Assembly (NCBI GenBank): GCA_934875375.1
Contig: CAKXHL010000008.1
Location: 28,226-92,225 of the forward strand
Length of the DNA stretch: 64,000 nt
Origin: an uncultured bacterium
GTDB taxonomy: Bacteria > Bacillota > Clostridia > Oscillospirales > Ruminococcaceae
Reading direction: 5' to 3'
This document shows positions 25,634 to 34,664 of the stretch, in pieces. The translations under genes and the position numbers were made by a program. Within the stretch, counting starts at the first letter, position 1, and each line of letters starts with the position of its first letter. The notes beneath the pieces are model-generated. The model made no database searches, was not told where the DNA came from, and saw only the letters and a program-made list of their open reading frames with translations.

Positions 25634-25876
25634 ATGGCTGAAAAAGCAAAAAACGAGAAAAAAGAAGGCTTTCTGAAACGCGTCGCCCATCGGTTCGTCA
25701 AAGGCTGTAAGGACATGAAAGGCGAGATTAAGAAGGTCGTTTGGCCTTCTAAAAAGCAGATTATAAACAATACTGCTGTGGTATTGGCCTGCTGCGTCAT
25801 CGTCGGCGTGTTCATTTGGATTCTGGACGGAGCTTTGTCCGGTTTGGTGAATCTGCTTCTCAGCAGCGCAGGTTAA
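25634..25876 (+). CDS. secE: preprotein translocase subunit SecE
   Basis: 80 residues: charged N terminus, then the SecE signature KGEIKKVVWPSKKQIINNT at residues 29-47 and one membrane helix (about 48-72). Part of the SecYEG channel in the cytoplasmic membrane. Between rpmG and nusG as in most bacteria. No strong ribosome binding site, which suggests coupling to rpmG. Confidence 0.95.
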   Translation: MAEKAKNEKKEGFLKRVAHRFVKGCKDMKGEIKKVVWPSKKQIINNTAVVLACCVIVGVFIWILDGALSGLVNLLLSSAG

Positions 25877-25929
25877 CAGCGCCAGCCGCTTACAACCGGT
25901 GCGCGTAACCTTGCGTGGAGGGATGAAGA

Positions 25930-26451
25930 ATGTCTGAAGAGGCAAAATGGTATGTGGTCCACACCTATTCCGGTTATGAGAATAAAGTAGCGACCAACAT
26001 CGAAAAAGCTGTTGAGAATCGTGGGATGCATGAGCTGATTCAGGAAGTGAAGGTCCCCACTGAGACAGTTACCGAAATCAAAGACAACAAAAAGCGCGAA
26101 GTAGAACGCAAAATATTCCCCGGCTATGTATTGATCAAAATGATCATGACCGACGAATCTTGGTATATCGTCCGCAATACCCGCGGCTGTACCGGTTTTG
26201 TAGGACCTTCGTCCAAGCCGATCCCGCTGACAGAAAAGGAAGTGGCGGCACTGGGCGTGGAAAAACGTCAGATCGAGGTCAACTATGGCGTTGGTGATAC
26301 CATCCGGATCACTGACGGGCCGATGGAAGGCTTTGCCGGCATCGTGAAGGAACTGGATGTGGAAAAAGACAAGGTCAAAGTTGTCGTTTCCATGTTCGGG
26401 CGCGAAACCCCGGTAGAGCTGGAGCTGGATCAGGTCCAGCTGGATGATTAA
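25930..26451 (+). CDS. nusG: transcription termination/antitermination protein NusG
   Basis: 173 residues. NGN domain (WYVVHTYSGYENKVATNIE at the start, FPGYVLIKM, WYIVRNTRGCTGFVG) and a C-terminal KOW domain (GDTIRITDGPMEGFAGIVKE). Binds RNA polymerase and modulates pausing and Rho/ribosome coupling. GGAGGGATGAAGA precedes ATG 25930. Confidence 0.98.
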   Translation: MSEEAKWYVVHTYSGYENKVATNIEKAVENRGMHELIQEVKVPTETVTEIKDNKKREVERKIFPGYVLIKMIMTDESWYIVRNTRGCTGFVGPSSKPIPLTEKEVAALGVEKRQIEVNYGVGDTIRITDGPMEGFAGIVKELDVEKDKVKVVVSMFGRETPVELELDQVQLDD

Positions 26452-26485
26452 TCTTTTTGAGGGAATCGGTAGCAATACCGGTTTT

Positions 26486-26590
26486 GCGGCGGAATTTCGC
26501 CGCGCTTGGGTGTGTTCCGGGCATTTGTCCGGCTCATGCCTGTGGGAGGGATGGGAATCCACCGTTCCGCCATGAACCACAGAAACTATG
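26486..26590 (+). promoter_or_regulatory. structured leader before rplK, possible L1 autoregulatory site
   Basis: The 150-bp nusG-rplK gap contains hairpin GCGGCG-gaattt-CGCCGC (26486-26503) and then a G-rich segment GTGGGAGGGATGGGAATCC near 26541-26559 that could mimic the L1-binding helix of 23S rRNA. L1 regulates rplK-rplA in several bacteria; the assignment here is tentative. Confidence 0.3.
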
Positions 26591-26602
26591 GAGGTGCAAA
26601 TT

Positions 26603-27028
26603 ATGGCTCAAAAGGTTGTCGGCTTCATTAAGCTGCAGATACCTGCCGGAAAAGCAACGCCGGCGCCGCCTGTTGGTCCGGCTCTCGGTCAGCATGGCGT
26701 CAACATCATGTCCTTTACGAAGGAGTTCAACGAGCGTACCAAAAATGATATCGGTATGGTAATCCCTGTGGTTATCACCGTGTACGCGGACCGCTCTTTC
26801 TCGTTCGTAACCAAGACTCCGCCTGCTGCGATCCTGATTAAAAAGGCCTGCGGTATCGAAAGCGGTTCTGGTGTACCGAACAAGACAAAGGTAGCCAAAA
26901 TTACCAAAGAGCAGGTAAGAAAAATCGCGGAACAGAAAATGCCCGACCTGAACGCCGCTAACGTGGAATCGGCTATGAGCATGATCGCCGGTACTGCGCG
27001 CAGCATGGGTGTCGAGGTTGTAGACTAA
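26603..27028 (+). CDS. rplK: 50S ribosomal protein L11
   Basis: 141 residues from ATG 26603, which has GGAGG 9-10 bases upstream; the ATG at 26588 overlaps that site and is rejected. L11 N-terminal GFIKLQIPAGKATPAPPVGPALG and C-terminal rRNA-binding domain (GIESGSGVPNKTKV, GTARSMGVEV) are complete. Part of the GTPase-associated centre. Confidence 0.98.
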   Translation: MAQKVVGFIKLQIPAGKATPAPPVGPALGQHGVNIMSFTKEFNERTKNDIGMVIPVVITVYADRSFSFVTKTPPAAILIKKACGIESGSGVPNKTKVAKITKEQVRKIAEQKMPDLNAANVESAMSMIAGTARSMGVEVVD

Positions 27029-27085
27029 ACTCCCGGGTGGGAGGAAAATTCCGTTTATTACCACTCATAAGGGAGGAGAACGAGT

Positions 27086-27787
27086 ATGAAACACGGTAAA
27101 AAATATAACGACAGCTCCAAACTTGTTGACAGAACCAAACTGTACGACGTGGAGGAAGCGATGGACCTGTGTGTCAAAACCGCTACTGCCAAGTTTGATG
27201 AGACTGTAGAAGTACACGTAAGATTGGGCGTAGATTCCCGGCATGCTGACCAGCAGGTTCGCGGCGCGGTAGTACTGCCCAACGGAACCGGTAAATCGGT
27301 TCGTGTGTTGGTATTTTGCAAAGGCGATAATGTTCAGTTGGCGAAAGATGCTGGTGCTGAATACGTTGGCGCAGAGGATATGATGCAAAAAATCCAGGGC
27401 GAAGGCTGGATGGATTTTGATGTTGTCATTGCAACCCCGGATATGATGGGCGTTGTAGGCCGTCTAGGTAAAATCCTGGGACCGAGAGGCTTGATGCCGA
27501 ACCCCAAAGCCGGTACTGTTACTCCTGATGTTGCCAAAGCGGTAACCGAGGCGAAAGCTGGTAAAATTGAGTACCGTCTGGATAAAACCAATATCATCCA
27601 TTGCCCCATCGGCAAAGCTTCCTTCGGCGCACAGAAGCTGCAGGAAAACTTTGATACTTTGATGGATGCAATTGTAAAGGCAAAACCGGCTGCGGCGAAA
27701 GGTCAGTATGTGAAATCTTGCGTGATCACCCCCACTATGGGTCCTGGTATCAAGATTAATCCTGGCAAATTTGTTCCTGCAGTATAA
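27086..27787 (+). CDS. rplA: 50S ribosomal protein L1
   Basis: 233 residues, normal length. HVRLGVDSRHADQQVRG near residue 48, then GPRGLMPNPKAGTV near 132 (the L1 signature), ending GPGIKINPGKF. Binds the L1 stalk of 23S rRNA and usually represses its own operon mRNA. 57 bp after rplK; preceded by GGGAGGAG. Confidence 0.98.
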   Translation: MKHGKKYNDSSKLVDRTKLYDVEEAMDLCVKTATAKFDETVEVHVRLGVDSRHADQQVRGAVVLPNGTGKSVRVLVFCKGDNVQLAKDAGAEYVGAEDMMQKIQGEGWMDFDVVIATPDMMGVVGRLGKILGPRGLMPNPKAGTVTPDVAKAVTEAKAGKIEYRLDKTNIIHCPIGKASFGAQKLQENFDTLMDAIVKAKPAAAKGQYVKSCVITPTMGPGIKINPGKFVPAV

Positions 27788-27797
27788 AGGCTTATTC

Positions 27798-27819
27798 AGC
27801 TCCGCTTTAGCGGAGCTGT
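27798..27819 (+). terminator. hairpin after rplA
   Basis: CAGCTCCGC-TTTA-GCGGAGCTG, a 9-bp perfect stem followed by GTTGCTTTTG. Plausible partial terminator between rplA and the L10 operon. Confidence 0.55.
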
Positions 27820-27850
27820 TGCTTTTGTTGAACTTTTTTGAACAGAATGC

Positions 27851-27879
27851 TTGACAAGCCTTATTAAATAGCATATAAT
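27851..27879 (+). promoter_or_regulatory. strong sigma-A promoter of the rplJL operon
   Basis: Consensus TTGACA (27851-27856), 17-bp spacer and TATAAT (27874-27879), just before the L10 leader RNA. Confidence 0.85.
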
Positions 27880-27885
27880 AAAAAA

Positions 27886-28014
27886 GCTGTCATATTCCAA
27901 AGACAGCAGGTGCTTTGCATAAAAGGGTTTCCCTTGCCTGCCGAGGAAATATAGCCAGAATGAATTAAGATTTCATTTGGGTTCTTTCCTAGGTTATTGG
28001 AAAGAACCCTTTTT
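27886..28014 (+). promoter_or_regulatory. ribosomal protein L10 leader with attenuator
   Basis: The leader has the conserved AGACAGCAGGTGC and CTTGCCTGCCGAGG blocks of the Firmicutes L10 leader, which bind L10(L12)4. It ends in a terminator stem GGGTTCTTTCC / GGAAAGAACCC (27979-28009) followed by TTTTT. Excess L10-L12 complex is expected to stabilise termination. Confidence 0.85.
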
Positions 28015-28048
28015 GCATCAAGTAGATACTTTCAGGAGGTGAATAGAC

Positions 28049-28561
28049 TTGCCTAGCGAGAAAGCTTTACAAGCAAAACAGGAGGTTGTCGCTCAGCTGA
28101 AAAGCAAACTGGATGGTGCCGTAGCCGGCGTTTTGGTCGATTACAGAGGCATTACCGTTACGGACGATACCAAATTGCGCCGTGAGCTCAGAGAAGCTGG
28201 AATTGATTACGCTGTTGTGAAAAATACCCTGTTGCGCCGTGCGTTGGAAGGTACGGAATACAGCGAAATGGCTTCTGTTCTCGAAAACACAACTGCGTTC
28301 GCGGTGAGCCATGAGGATCCGGTGGCTGCTGCTAAGATCCTGTCCAAATTCGCAGAAGATTCCAAAGGAACTTTTGCAATCAAAGCGGGCTTTGTAGAAG
28401 GAAAGGTTTTAGATGTTCCCGGTGTAACCGCACTGGCGAAGCTGCCTTCCAAAGAACAGCTACTCGTTCAGCTGCTCAGCGTGCTCAATGGCAACATCAG
28501 AGGTTTGGCTGTTGCGCTTAATGCCATCGTTGAGAAAGAGAACGAAAAAGAGAGCGCTTAA
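28049..28561 (+). CDS. rplJ: 50S ribosomal protein L10
   Basis: 170 residues, TTG start at 28049 with AGGAGGTGA 7 bases upstream. N-terminal SEKALQAKQEVVAQLKSKL, VVKNTLLRRALEGT near residue 60, and the C-terminal helix that carries L7/L12 dimers. Forms the ribosomal stalk base and probably controls its own leader RNA. Confidence 0.97.
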   Translation: MPSEKALQAKQEVVAQLKSKLDGAVAGVLVDYRGITVTDDTKLRRELREAGIDYAVVKNTLLRRALEGTEYSEMASVLENTTAFAVSHEDPVAAAKILSKFAEDSKGTFAIKAGFVEGKVLDVPGVTALAKLPSKEQLLVQLLSVLNGNIRGLAVALNAIVEKENEKESA

Positions 28562-28610
28562 TCGCGTTTTCACAACTGTATGAAAAAACAAATTATAGGA
28601 GGTAGCTACA

Positions 28611-28988
28611 ATGGCTTCTGAGAAAATTGTAAAATTTGTAGAAGAGATCAAAACCCTTACCGTCCTGGAACTGGCGGATCTGGTAAAAGCGATTGAAGAA
28701 GAATTCGGCGTTTCCGCCGCTGCTCCCGTTATGGTTGCTGGCCCGGCTGCCGGTGCTGCTCCCGCTGCTGAGGAGAAAACTGAGTTTGATGTTGTTCTGG
28801 CTGAGGCTGGCGCTTCCAAGATGGGTGTAATCAAACTGGTGAAAGAGATTACCGGTCTGGGTCTGAAAGAAGCGAAAGAGGTTGTTGACAACGCTCCCAA
28901 AACCATCAAAGAGGCTGTTTCCAAAGCAGAGGCTGAGGAAATCAAGACCAAATTGGAAGAAGCTGGCGCGAAAGTCGAGCTCAAATAA
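28611..28988 (+). CDS. rplL: 50S ribosomal protein L7/L12
   Basis: 125 residues. N-terminal dimerisation helix (EIKTLTVLELADLVKAIEE), Ala/Gly/Pro-rich hinge (about residues 38-55), and C-terminal domain (EKTEFDVVL, GLGLKEAKEVVDNAP) that recruits translation factors. AGGAGG precedes the start. Terminator follows. Confidence 0.98.
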   Translation: MASEKIVKFVEEIKTLTVLELADLVKAIEEEFGVSAAAPVMVAGPAAGAAPAAEEKTEFDVVLAEAGASKMGVIKLVKEITGLGLKEAKEVVDNAPKTIKEAVSKAEAEEIKTKLEEAGAKVELK

Positions 28989-29003
28989 GCTTTCTGAAAG
29001 AAG

Positions 29004-29036
29004 AAAAGCCGCAGTCGTTGGACTGCGGCTTTTTTG
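29004..29036 (+). terminator. terminator after rplL
   Basis: AAAGCCGCAGTC / GACTGCGGCTTT stem with GTTG loop and T6 tail. Confidence 0.9.
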
Positions 29037-29047
29037 CACTTTTAAAT

Positions 29048-29081
29048 AAAAAGAGGCCATCGCGAAAACACGGCAGCCTCA
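29048..29081 (-). terminator. terminator for the HPr-like gene
   Basis: On the minus strand GAGGCTGCC...GGCCTC forms an imperfect stem followed by TTTTTATTT. Confidence 0.55.
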
Positions 29082-29099
29082 ATTTTTCTTTTGGGCAAT

Positions 29100-29330
29100 T
29101 TATTCTACGACAAAACGCTGGATTTCTTTCAAAAACGCATCGCAATCATCGGAATGAATTTCCATTTTAATCGGTTTGGAAAGATCCAAGCTGAAAATGC
29201 CCATGATGGATTTGCCATCGATGTGATATCTGCCGGAAACCAGATCCACCTCGAAATCATAGCGAGCAACTGTGTTGACAAATTCTTTTACATCAACGAT
29301 GGTGTTCAAAGAAATAGTTTTTGTGGTCAT
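29100..29330 (-). CDS. HPr-like protein without the phosphorylatable histidine
   Basis: 76 residues with the HPr fold pattern and the GKSIMGIFSLDL segment that contains the regulatory serine region of HPr (Ser46 area). The N-terminal active-site region, normally GLHARP with His15, reads SLNTIVDVKEF and has no histidine there. It therefore cannot accept phosphate from enzyme I in the usual way. Such variants are widespread in Clostridia and may be Crh-like regulators or have lost PTS function. Monocistronic. Confidence 0.75.
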   Translation of the reverse strand: MTTKTISLNTIVDVKEFVNTVARYDFEVDLVSGRYHIDGKSIMGIFSLDLSKPIKMEIHSDDCDAFLKEIQRFVVE

Positions 29331-29560
29331 AATATTTTCCTCCTTAAATCAATTTATTTTTATTTTTTCTTACCAATTACAACCATATACAATTTTTTTC
29401 TTTTTGTCAATGTGTAATTGTATTTATTCATACTTTTTGTTAGAATATTGGAAGGAAATCCAATGGATATACCTTTTTGATTCGTGATTTCTGTTAATTT
29501 TTTATATGATTTTTTGTGTAAATGCGATAAAATTTTTCACTCAAAGATGCGGAGGAACAG

Positions 29561-30850
29561 ATGAAAGCGGTATTTGTAACATTAGGCTGTAAAGTGAATC
29601 AATATGAGAGCCGAATTTTGGAAGAGCGTTTTGCCAAGGCGGGTATTGAGTCGGCAAAGAATGGGGAAAAAGCGGATTTTTGTATTATAAATTCTTGTAC
29701 GGTGACAGCGTCGGGGGATAAAAAAACCCGGCAGATGCTGCGGCGTCTTAAACGGCAGCATCCTGATGCGGTAATGGTTCTGACCGGGTGTTATCCTCAG
29801 GCATTTCCCCAGGAAGCGGCTGGACTAGAGGAGGCGGATATCGTAACCGGTTCCACCAATCGGGCAGGTCTGTTGGACTTGGTGCAGATTTATTTGCAGA
29901 ACCACCAGCGCATTGTTCAGATTATTCCGCATCAGAAAGGAGAGGCATTTGAAAAAATGTCTGCCAACCGTTTTTCGGAACGAACCCGCGCATTTGTTAA
30001 GATTCAGGATGGCTGCAACCGCTACTGTGCCTACTGCATTATCCCATATGCTCGCGGCCCGGTTCGTTCTAAACCGATTGCAGATATGATGGCAGAGCTT
30101 ACACAGCTGGCGGCACAGGGATATCAGGAGGTAGTGTTGGTGGGCATCAATCTGCCGTGTTACGGCAAAGATCTGGGGCTGCGGCTGATTGATGCAGTAG
30201 AGGCTGCCTGCCAGGTGGACGGTATCCGCCGTGTTCGGCTTGGTTCATTGGAACCGGAGCTTTTGACAGCAGAAGATTTGAATCGGTTGTCAGCCCAGCC
30301 TAAATTCTGTCCGCAGTTTCATTTATCACTGCAAAGCGGCTGTGACCGTACGTTAAAAGCGATGAATCGTCATTATGACAGCGCTGAGTATCGTAGGATT
30401 GTAGAGGATATTCGAAAAGCATTTGAGAACCCTTCTATTACTACGGATATCATGGTGGGCTTTCCCGGAGAGACCGAAGAGGACTTTCAGCAGTCGGCGG
30501 ATTTTGCGAAAGAGATTGGACTTGCAAAAGCGCATGTATTTGCTTATTCGGTGCGCCCCGGTACCCGGGCAGCGTCGATGCCGGACCAAGTGCCTCAACG
30601 GGAAAAAGAGACCCGCAGCGCCCGGTTGATCGAGGTGACCGACAAGACCCGTCAAGCCTTTTTACAGTCACAGGTGGGCCGGGAAGAAGATGTCCTTTTC
30701 GAAACGACTCAAACGCCTTATGGTATCGAAGGCTACACGCCTAACTATACGCCTGTATGTGTGGAAACAAAGGAGGATATACGGGGGACGATCCGGCGGG
30801 TGCGGATTACGGCGGCTTTGACTGATTTGTGTTTGGCAGAACTAATATAA
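29561..30850 (+). CDS. mtaB: tRNA (N6-threonylcarbamoyladenosine(37)-C2) methylthiotransferase
   Basis: 429 residues; radical SAM enzyme making ms2t6A37 in ANN-decoding tRNAs. N-terminal MTTase domain (VTLGCKVNQYESRILEE with cysteines at about 10, 46 and 80), radical SAM cluster CNRYCAYCIIP near residue 153, and a C-terminal TRAM region. The MtaB/e-MtaB type fits better than MiaB because of TLGCKVNQYES. AGGAGG-like GCGGAGG precedes ATG 29561. Single gene closed by a terminator. Confidence 0.93.
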   Translation: MKAVFVTLGCKVNQYESRILEERFAKAGIESAKNGEKADFCIINSCTVTASGDKKTRQMLRRLKRQHPDAVMVLTGCYPQAFPQEAAGLEEADIVTGSTNRAGLLDLVQIYLQNHQRIVQIIPHQKGEAFEKMSANRFSERTRAFVKIQDGCNRYCAYCIIPYARGPVRSKPIADMMAELTQLAAQGYQEVVLVGINLPCYGKDLGLRLIDAVEAACQVDGIRRVRLGSLEPELLTAEDLNRLSAQPKFCPQFHLSLQSGCDRTLKAMNRHYDSAEYRRIVEDIRKAFENPSITTDIMVGFPGETEEDFQQSADFAKEIGLAKAHVFAYSVRPGTRAASMPDQVPQREKETRSARLIEVTDKTRQAFLQSQVGREEDVLFETTQTPYGIEGYTPNYTPVCVETKEDIRGTIRRVRITAALTDLCLAELI

Positions 30851-30862
30851 TGTTATGTACCA

Positions 30863-30889
30863 AAGCAGCTGGAAGTCAGCTGCTTTTTT
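30863..30889 (+). terminator. terminator after mtaB
   Basis: AAGCAGCTG-GAAGT-CAGCTGCTT with T6 tail. Confidence 0.85.
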
Positions 30890-30895
30890 GTTGGT

Positions 30896-31528
30896 TCAGG
30901 ATAGGGAGGAAAGCAGAGATTCGGACAGAATACCACTCAGATCCGCCAAAGGAATAGAGAAAGAAAGTGTTGTGAGCGTATCAGGAGAGGGAAAAAGCAA
31001 TACCAGTTTGTCCTGCGTCAAATAAAAGTCCTGCAGGGTAGGTAGATTGCTGGAGACTCCCTGCTCTTGGCGCCATTCAGCACTTTTTTCTTCCAGGACA
31101 GCAGCGAAATCCGGCGAGGAAAACAGATCCTCCAACCGAAGTTGTAAGCCGTTTTGGGGCAGAAAAACAAAGCCTTTTTGCAGCTGTTTGCCTTTGCAGC
31201 AAGAGGAAAATACAATGCTGAAGAAATGGATATCATTTCGCTTGATTGCAAAGGTTGTTTTTCCATGGAACTGCCGTGATTCCCTTTTTGCTTGCAGCCG
31301 GGCGTTCAATGCTGTGCTCTGGCTGTATTCCCGCAAAAAGCCGTTCAACCTCTGTTCGGTTACCCGGCTTTCTCCCCGGGTAATTTGCGGATAACTGTAA
31401 GTGTAGTCTACCCATTCATCCTGTATCCTGTTTTCGATGGAAAGGTAATCCATCTGGTCATTGGCGGCGGCGTGGGGCGTTTGCCATAAACAAAAAAGGG
31501 CCACCGCAAAAAACACAATTTTTTTCAT
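30896..31528 (-). CDS. secreted DUF3298/RsiV-like protein
   Basis: 210 residues from ATG 31528: signal peptide KKIVFFAVALFCLWQTPHAAA, then a mature all-beta/alpha domain. YTYSYPQITRG near the start of the mature part and DFYLTQDKLVLLFPSPDTL near the end match the DUF4163/DUF3298 pair found in RsiV anti-sigma and PdaC proteins. No membrane anchor or second domain, so it is a stand-alone exported protein. Function unknown; wall binding is a possibility. Convergent with mtaB. Confidence 0.65.
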   Translation of the reverse strand: MKKIVFFAVALFCLWQTPHAAANDQMDYLSIENRIQDEWVDYTYSYPQITRGESRVTEQRLNGFLREYSQSTALNARLQAKRESRQFHGKTTFAIKRNDIHFFSIVFSSCCKGKQLQKGFVFLPQNGLQLRLEDLFSSPDFAAVLEEKSAEWRQEQGVSSNLPTLQDFYLTQDKLVLLFPSPDTLTTLSFSIPLADLSGILSESLLSSLS

Positions 31529-31767
31529 GGTTTCGCACCGCCTTTTGATTCGCGCGCGATTGAAACTGCAAGAGCAGTTCCCGTTTAGTATTTGCAAATA
31601 GAGGACAGAAAAGCCGGTTTTTTGCTTTGAAAATCATTGGAAAACAGGTGAAAAACCGGATTTTTTAGCTATTTTTTCCTAAAACGGTCTTTTTCCTGAT
31701 GGGCAGACATGTCGCCGTTCGTTGCAGCATAGACTGTACCATTCAGATATCTGCGGAGGTGGCAAAA

Positions 31768-32949
31768 TTGACCTTTCGTCTATTGCAACAAGCGACGGCA
31801 TACCTGCTCGCTCTTTTTATTGGAATTACACCGGTTTGGGCTGAAGAGGTGTCAAAAGAATCATCTGACCAATCGGGACTGCAGTTAGAATGTAAATCTG
31901 CTATTTTAATGGAACAAACCACCGGGCAGGTGTTATATGAAATGAATGCCGATGCTCCCATGCCGCCTGCCTCCATCACTAAGATTATGACGCTGCTTTT
32001 GACATTTGAAGCGATGGATCAGGGGAAATTCCAGTATGATACGCTTTTGAGCTGTTCGGAACATGCAGCATCCATGGGAGGCTCTCAGATCTGGTTGGAG
32101 CCAGGAGAAGAAATGACAGTGGACGAAATCCTGCGGGCAACTTTTATCTCCTCGGCAAACGATGCCGCTGTTGTGCTGGCAGAGGCGGTAGCGGGGAGTG
32201 AAGATGCCTTTGTCGGCATGATGAATGAGAAGGCCAAGGAGCTGGGAATGGAAAATACCCATTTTGCCAATGCAACGGGCTTGGATGCACAGGAGCATTA
32301 TTCCACTGCGCGTGATATTGCACTGATGTCAGCGGCATTGCTGCGCTATCCAGATGTGACCCGATATTCAACAGTCTGGATGGACAGCTTACGGGGTGGG
32401 ATGACAGAACTGGTCAACACCAACAAAATGGTGCGATTTTATAACGGCGCAACCGGTCTGAAAACCGGGACGACAAACGGTGCGGGCAGTTGCCTATCGG
32501 CGTCTGCCCAGCGGGATAATCTTTCCTTGATTGCAGTGAGTCTGGGGTCGGATACCAGTGCTCAGCGATTTGCAAGCTGCCGAACGCTGCTGGATTATGG
32601 GTTCGCCAATTATGTTACGGTACAGCCACCGTCATTACAGGAGCAGCTGACACCGGTACCTGTGTTGCATGGAGTGCAGCGGCAGGTAGATCTTGCCTAT
32701 GATCTGCCTCCGTCTTTTGTTATGAAGCGGGGAGAAGAAAATAGCCTGACTCAGGAGGTTGAGCTGGCTGAGGATGTGGAAGCGCCAGTAGAAGAAGGAC
32801 AGCTGCTCGGCAAGGTCGTAGTCAGCAAGGAAGGAACGGTATTGGGAGAATATCCGATACGCGCAAAAAATGCGGTAGAGAAAATCGATTTTGGAAAGGG
32901 AATGGAGATTCTTTTTGGTACGCTTTTGGGAAAGGTGGAACCGTTTTGA
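31768..32949 (+). CDS. serine-type D-Ala-D-Ala carboxypeptidase (PBP5/DacF type)
   Basis: 393 residues, S11 family. TTG start at 31768 supported by GGAGGTG seven bases upstream and by the signal peptide that follows at once (LLALFIGITPVWA). Catalytic SxxK in ASITKIM, SxN in SSAND, KTG in GLKTGTTNG. A C-terminal PBP5_C beta domain follows, ending in an amphipathic helix for membrane attachment. Trims peptidoglycan pentapeptides. A second paralogue is at 45.2-46.4 kb. Confidence 0.9.
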   Translation: MTFRLLQQATAYLLALFIGITPVWAEEVSKESSDQSGLQLECKSAILMEQTTGQVLYEMNADAPMPPASITKIMTLLLTFEAMDQGKFQYDTLLSCSEHAASMGGSQIWLEPGEEMTVDEILRATFISSANDAAVVLAEAVAGSEDAFVGMMNEKAKELGMENTHFANATGLDAQEHYSTARDIALMSAALLRYPDVTRYSTVWMDSLRGGMTELVNTNKMVRFYNGATGLKTGTTNGAGSCLSASAQRDNLSLIAVSLGSDTSAQRFASCRTLLDYGFANYVTVQPPSLQEQLTPVPVLHGVQRQVDLAYDLPPSFVMKRGEENSLTQEVELAEDVEAPVEEGQLLGKVVVSKEGTVLGEYPIRAKNAVEKIDFGKGMEILFGTLLGKVEPF

Positions 32950-32959
32950 CAAACCCTTG

Positions 32960-32994
32960 CCGGGCCGGATTTATCCGGCCCGGTTTCTGATTTT
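32960..32994 (+). terminator. terminator after the first DD-carboxypeptidase
   Basis: CCGGGCCGGAT-TT-ATCCGGCCCGG, 11-bp perfect stem, tail TTTCTGATTTT. The 313-bp gap to pgi also holds the pgi promoter and nothing else recognisable. Confidence 0.8.
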
Positions 32995-33203
32995 ATGGGG
33001 AGAAAAGTTAGCTTTCGATAGATTACAGTTGGATTTGTGCGCAGTTTACCGTTTTGCATCGAATACGTCATCATAGAAAACTGTATTGAGAAGGAATGAC
33101 GATATTTTATGTTGTTTTTGTATAAAAATCCGACCGAAAACGATACGTTTTTCCGAAATTGTCAGATCCGAGAACTATTTTTTTGAAACTTGCTGCAAGG
33201 TTC

Positions 33204-33232
33204 TTGAAATAAAAGTATAATTAGAGTAAAAT
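33204..33232 (+). promoter_or_regulatory. promoter of pgi
   Basis: TTGAAA (33204-33209), 17 bp, TAAAAT (33227-33232), about 30 bp before the pgi start. Confidence 0.6.
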
Positions 33233-33263
33233 AAACCTATATCATTAGGAGGACGTTGAGGAA

Positions 33264-34601
33264 ATGGTAATCAAATGTAATACGGGATACCTGCACGATT
33301 TTATCGGCGATCATGAATGGGAAGCGATGATTCCTCAAATGAAAGCCGCACATGAGACGTTGCACGGCAAAAGTGGTTTGGGAAATGGTTTTCTGGGATG
33401 GCTGGATCTGCCGGTAGCGTACGATAAAGAAGAATTTGCGAGAATTCAAAAAGCGGCGGAAAAAATTAAAAGTGACAGCGAAGTAATGATCGTCATAGGA
33501 ATCGGAGGTTCCTATTTGGGCGCACGGGCTGTGATTGAGCAGCTTCGTTCTCCTTTATACAACAACAAAAAAAAGGATACACCCGATATTTATTTTGTAG
33601 GGAATTCCATTAACCCGACCTATTTAAGCGAGATTCTTTCTATTTGCGAGGGACGGGATATTTCAGTCAACGTGATTTCCAAATCCGGAACCACCACTGA
33701 GCCGGCGCTGGCGTTTCGCATTTTCCGGGAACTGCTGGAGCAAAAATACGGCAAAGAAGGTGCAAAACATCGTATCTATGCCACAACGGATAAGGCAAAA
33801 GGGACGCTTAAGGAACTGTCTGACAAAGAAGGCTATGAAACGTTTGTTGTTCCAGATGATGTGGGCGGTCGTTTTTCCGTACTGACCGCAGTTGGCCTTC
33901 TGCCCATTGCGGTGGCCGGCATCGACATCAAAGCGCTGCTGGACGGCGCGGCGGCGGCGCGGGAAGCATATGCAGAACCGGATCTTTCCCGGAACGACTG
34001 CTATAAATATGCAGTGCTGCGCAATATTCTCTACCGTAAGGGCAAAAGCGTTGAGATGTTTATTACCTACGATCCGGCTTTTGCCATGATGAATGAATGG
34101 CTCAAGCAGTTGTTCGGTGAAAGCGAAGGCAAAGACAACAAAGGACTGTATCCTTCATCGGCGGTGTTTTCTACTGACCTGCACAGCTTGGGGCAGTTTA
34201 TTCAAGAAGGGTCCAGAATTATGTTCGAAACGGTAATTCGCCCCGAAAAGCCGATTCAGGATTATTTTGTAAAAAATGACCCGGATAATTTTGATGGGCT
34301 GAATTTTTTGTCGAACCAAAATATGTCAGTGGTAAACGATAAGGCATTCCAGGGAACAGTACTGGCACACACTCAGGGCGGAGTGCCCAATGTCATTCTG
34401 GAACTGCCGCAGATGGACGAGTTCCATTTGGGTTATCTGATTTACTTCTTTGAAAAAGCCTGCGCCATATCCGGATATATGTTGGGAGTCAATCCGTTCA
34501 ACCAGCCTGGTGTGGAAAGTTACAAAAACAATATGTTCGCACTTTTGGGCAAACCCGGCTATGAGGATAAAAAAGCCCAGCTGGAAGCAAAACTTAAATA
34601 A
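33264..34601 (+). CDS. pgi: glucose-6-phosphate isomerase
   Basis: 445 residues, cytoplasmic; interconverts glucose-6-phosphate and fructose-6-phosphate. SIS-domain motifs: VIGIGGSYLGARA near residue 77, VISKSGTTTEPA near 136, DVGGRFSVLTAVGLLP near 201, and the GLYPSSAVFSTDLHSLGQ region. Short Gram-positive-type PGI. AGGAGG upstream of ATG 33264. Confidence 0.97.
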   Translation: MVIKCNTGYLHDFIGDHEWEAMIPQMKAAHETLHGKSGLGNGFLGWLDLPVAYDKEEFARIQKAAEKIKSDSEVMIVIGIGGSYLGARAVIEQLRSPLYNNKKKDTPDIYFVGNSINPTYLSEILSICEGRDISVNVISKSGTTTEPALAFRIFRELLEQKYGKEGAKHRIYATTDKAKGTLKELSDKEGYETFVVPDDVGGRFSVLTAVGLLPIAVAGIDIKALLDGAAAAREAYAEPDLSRNDCYKYAVLRNILYRKGKSVEMFITYDPAFAMMNEWLKQLFGESEGKDNKGLYPSSAVFSTDLHSLGQFIQEGSRIMFETVIRPEKPIQDYFVKNDPDNFDGLNFLSNQNMSVVNDKAFQGTVLAHTQGGVPNVILELPQMDEFHLGYLIYFFEKACAISGYMLGVNPFNQPGVESYKNNMFALLGKPGYEDKKAQLEAKLK

Positions 34602-34664
34602 ATTTGTTGTTTTCGCCTTCGGGCGAATCCATAGAAGATTTTATAACCTAAGGAGGATATAAAC

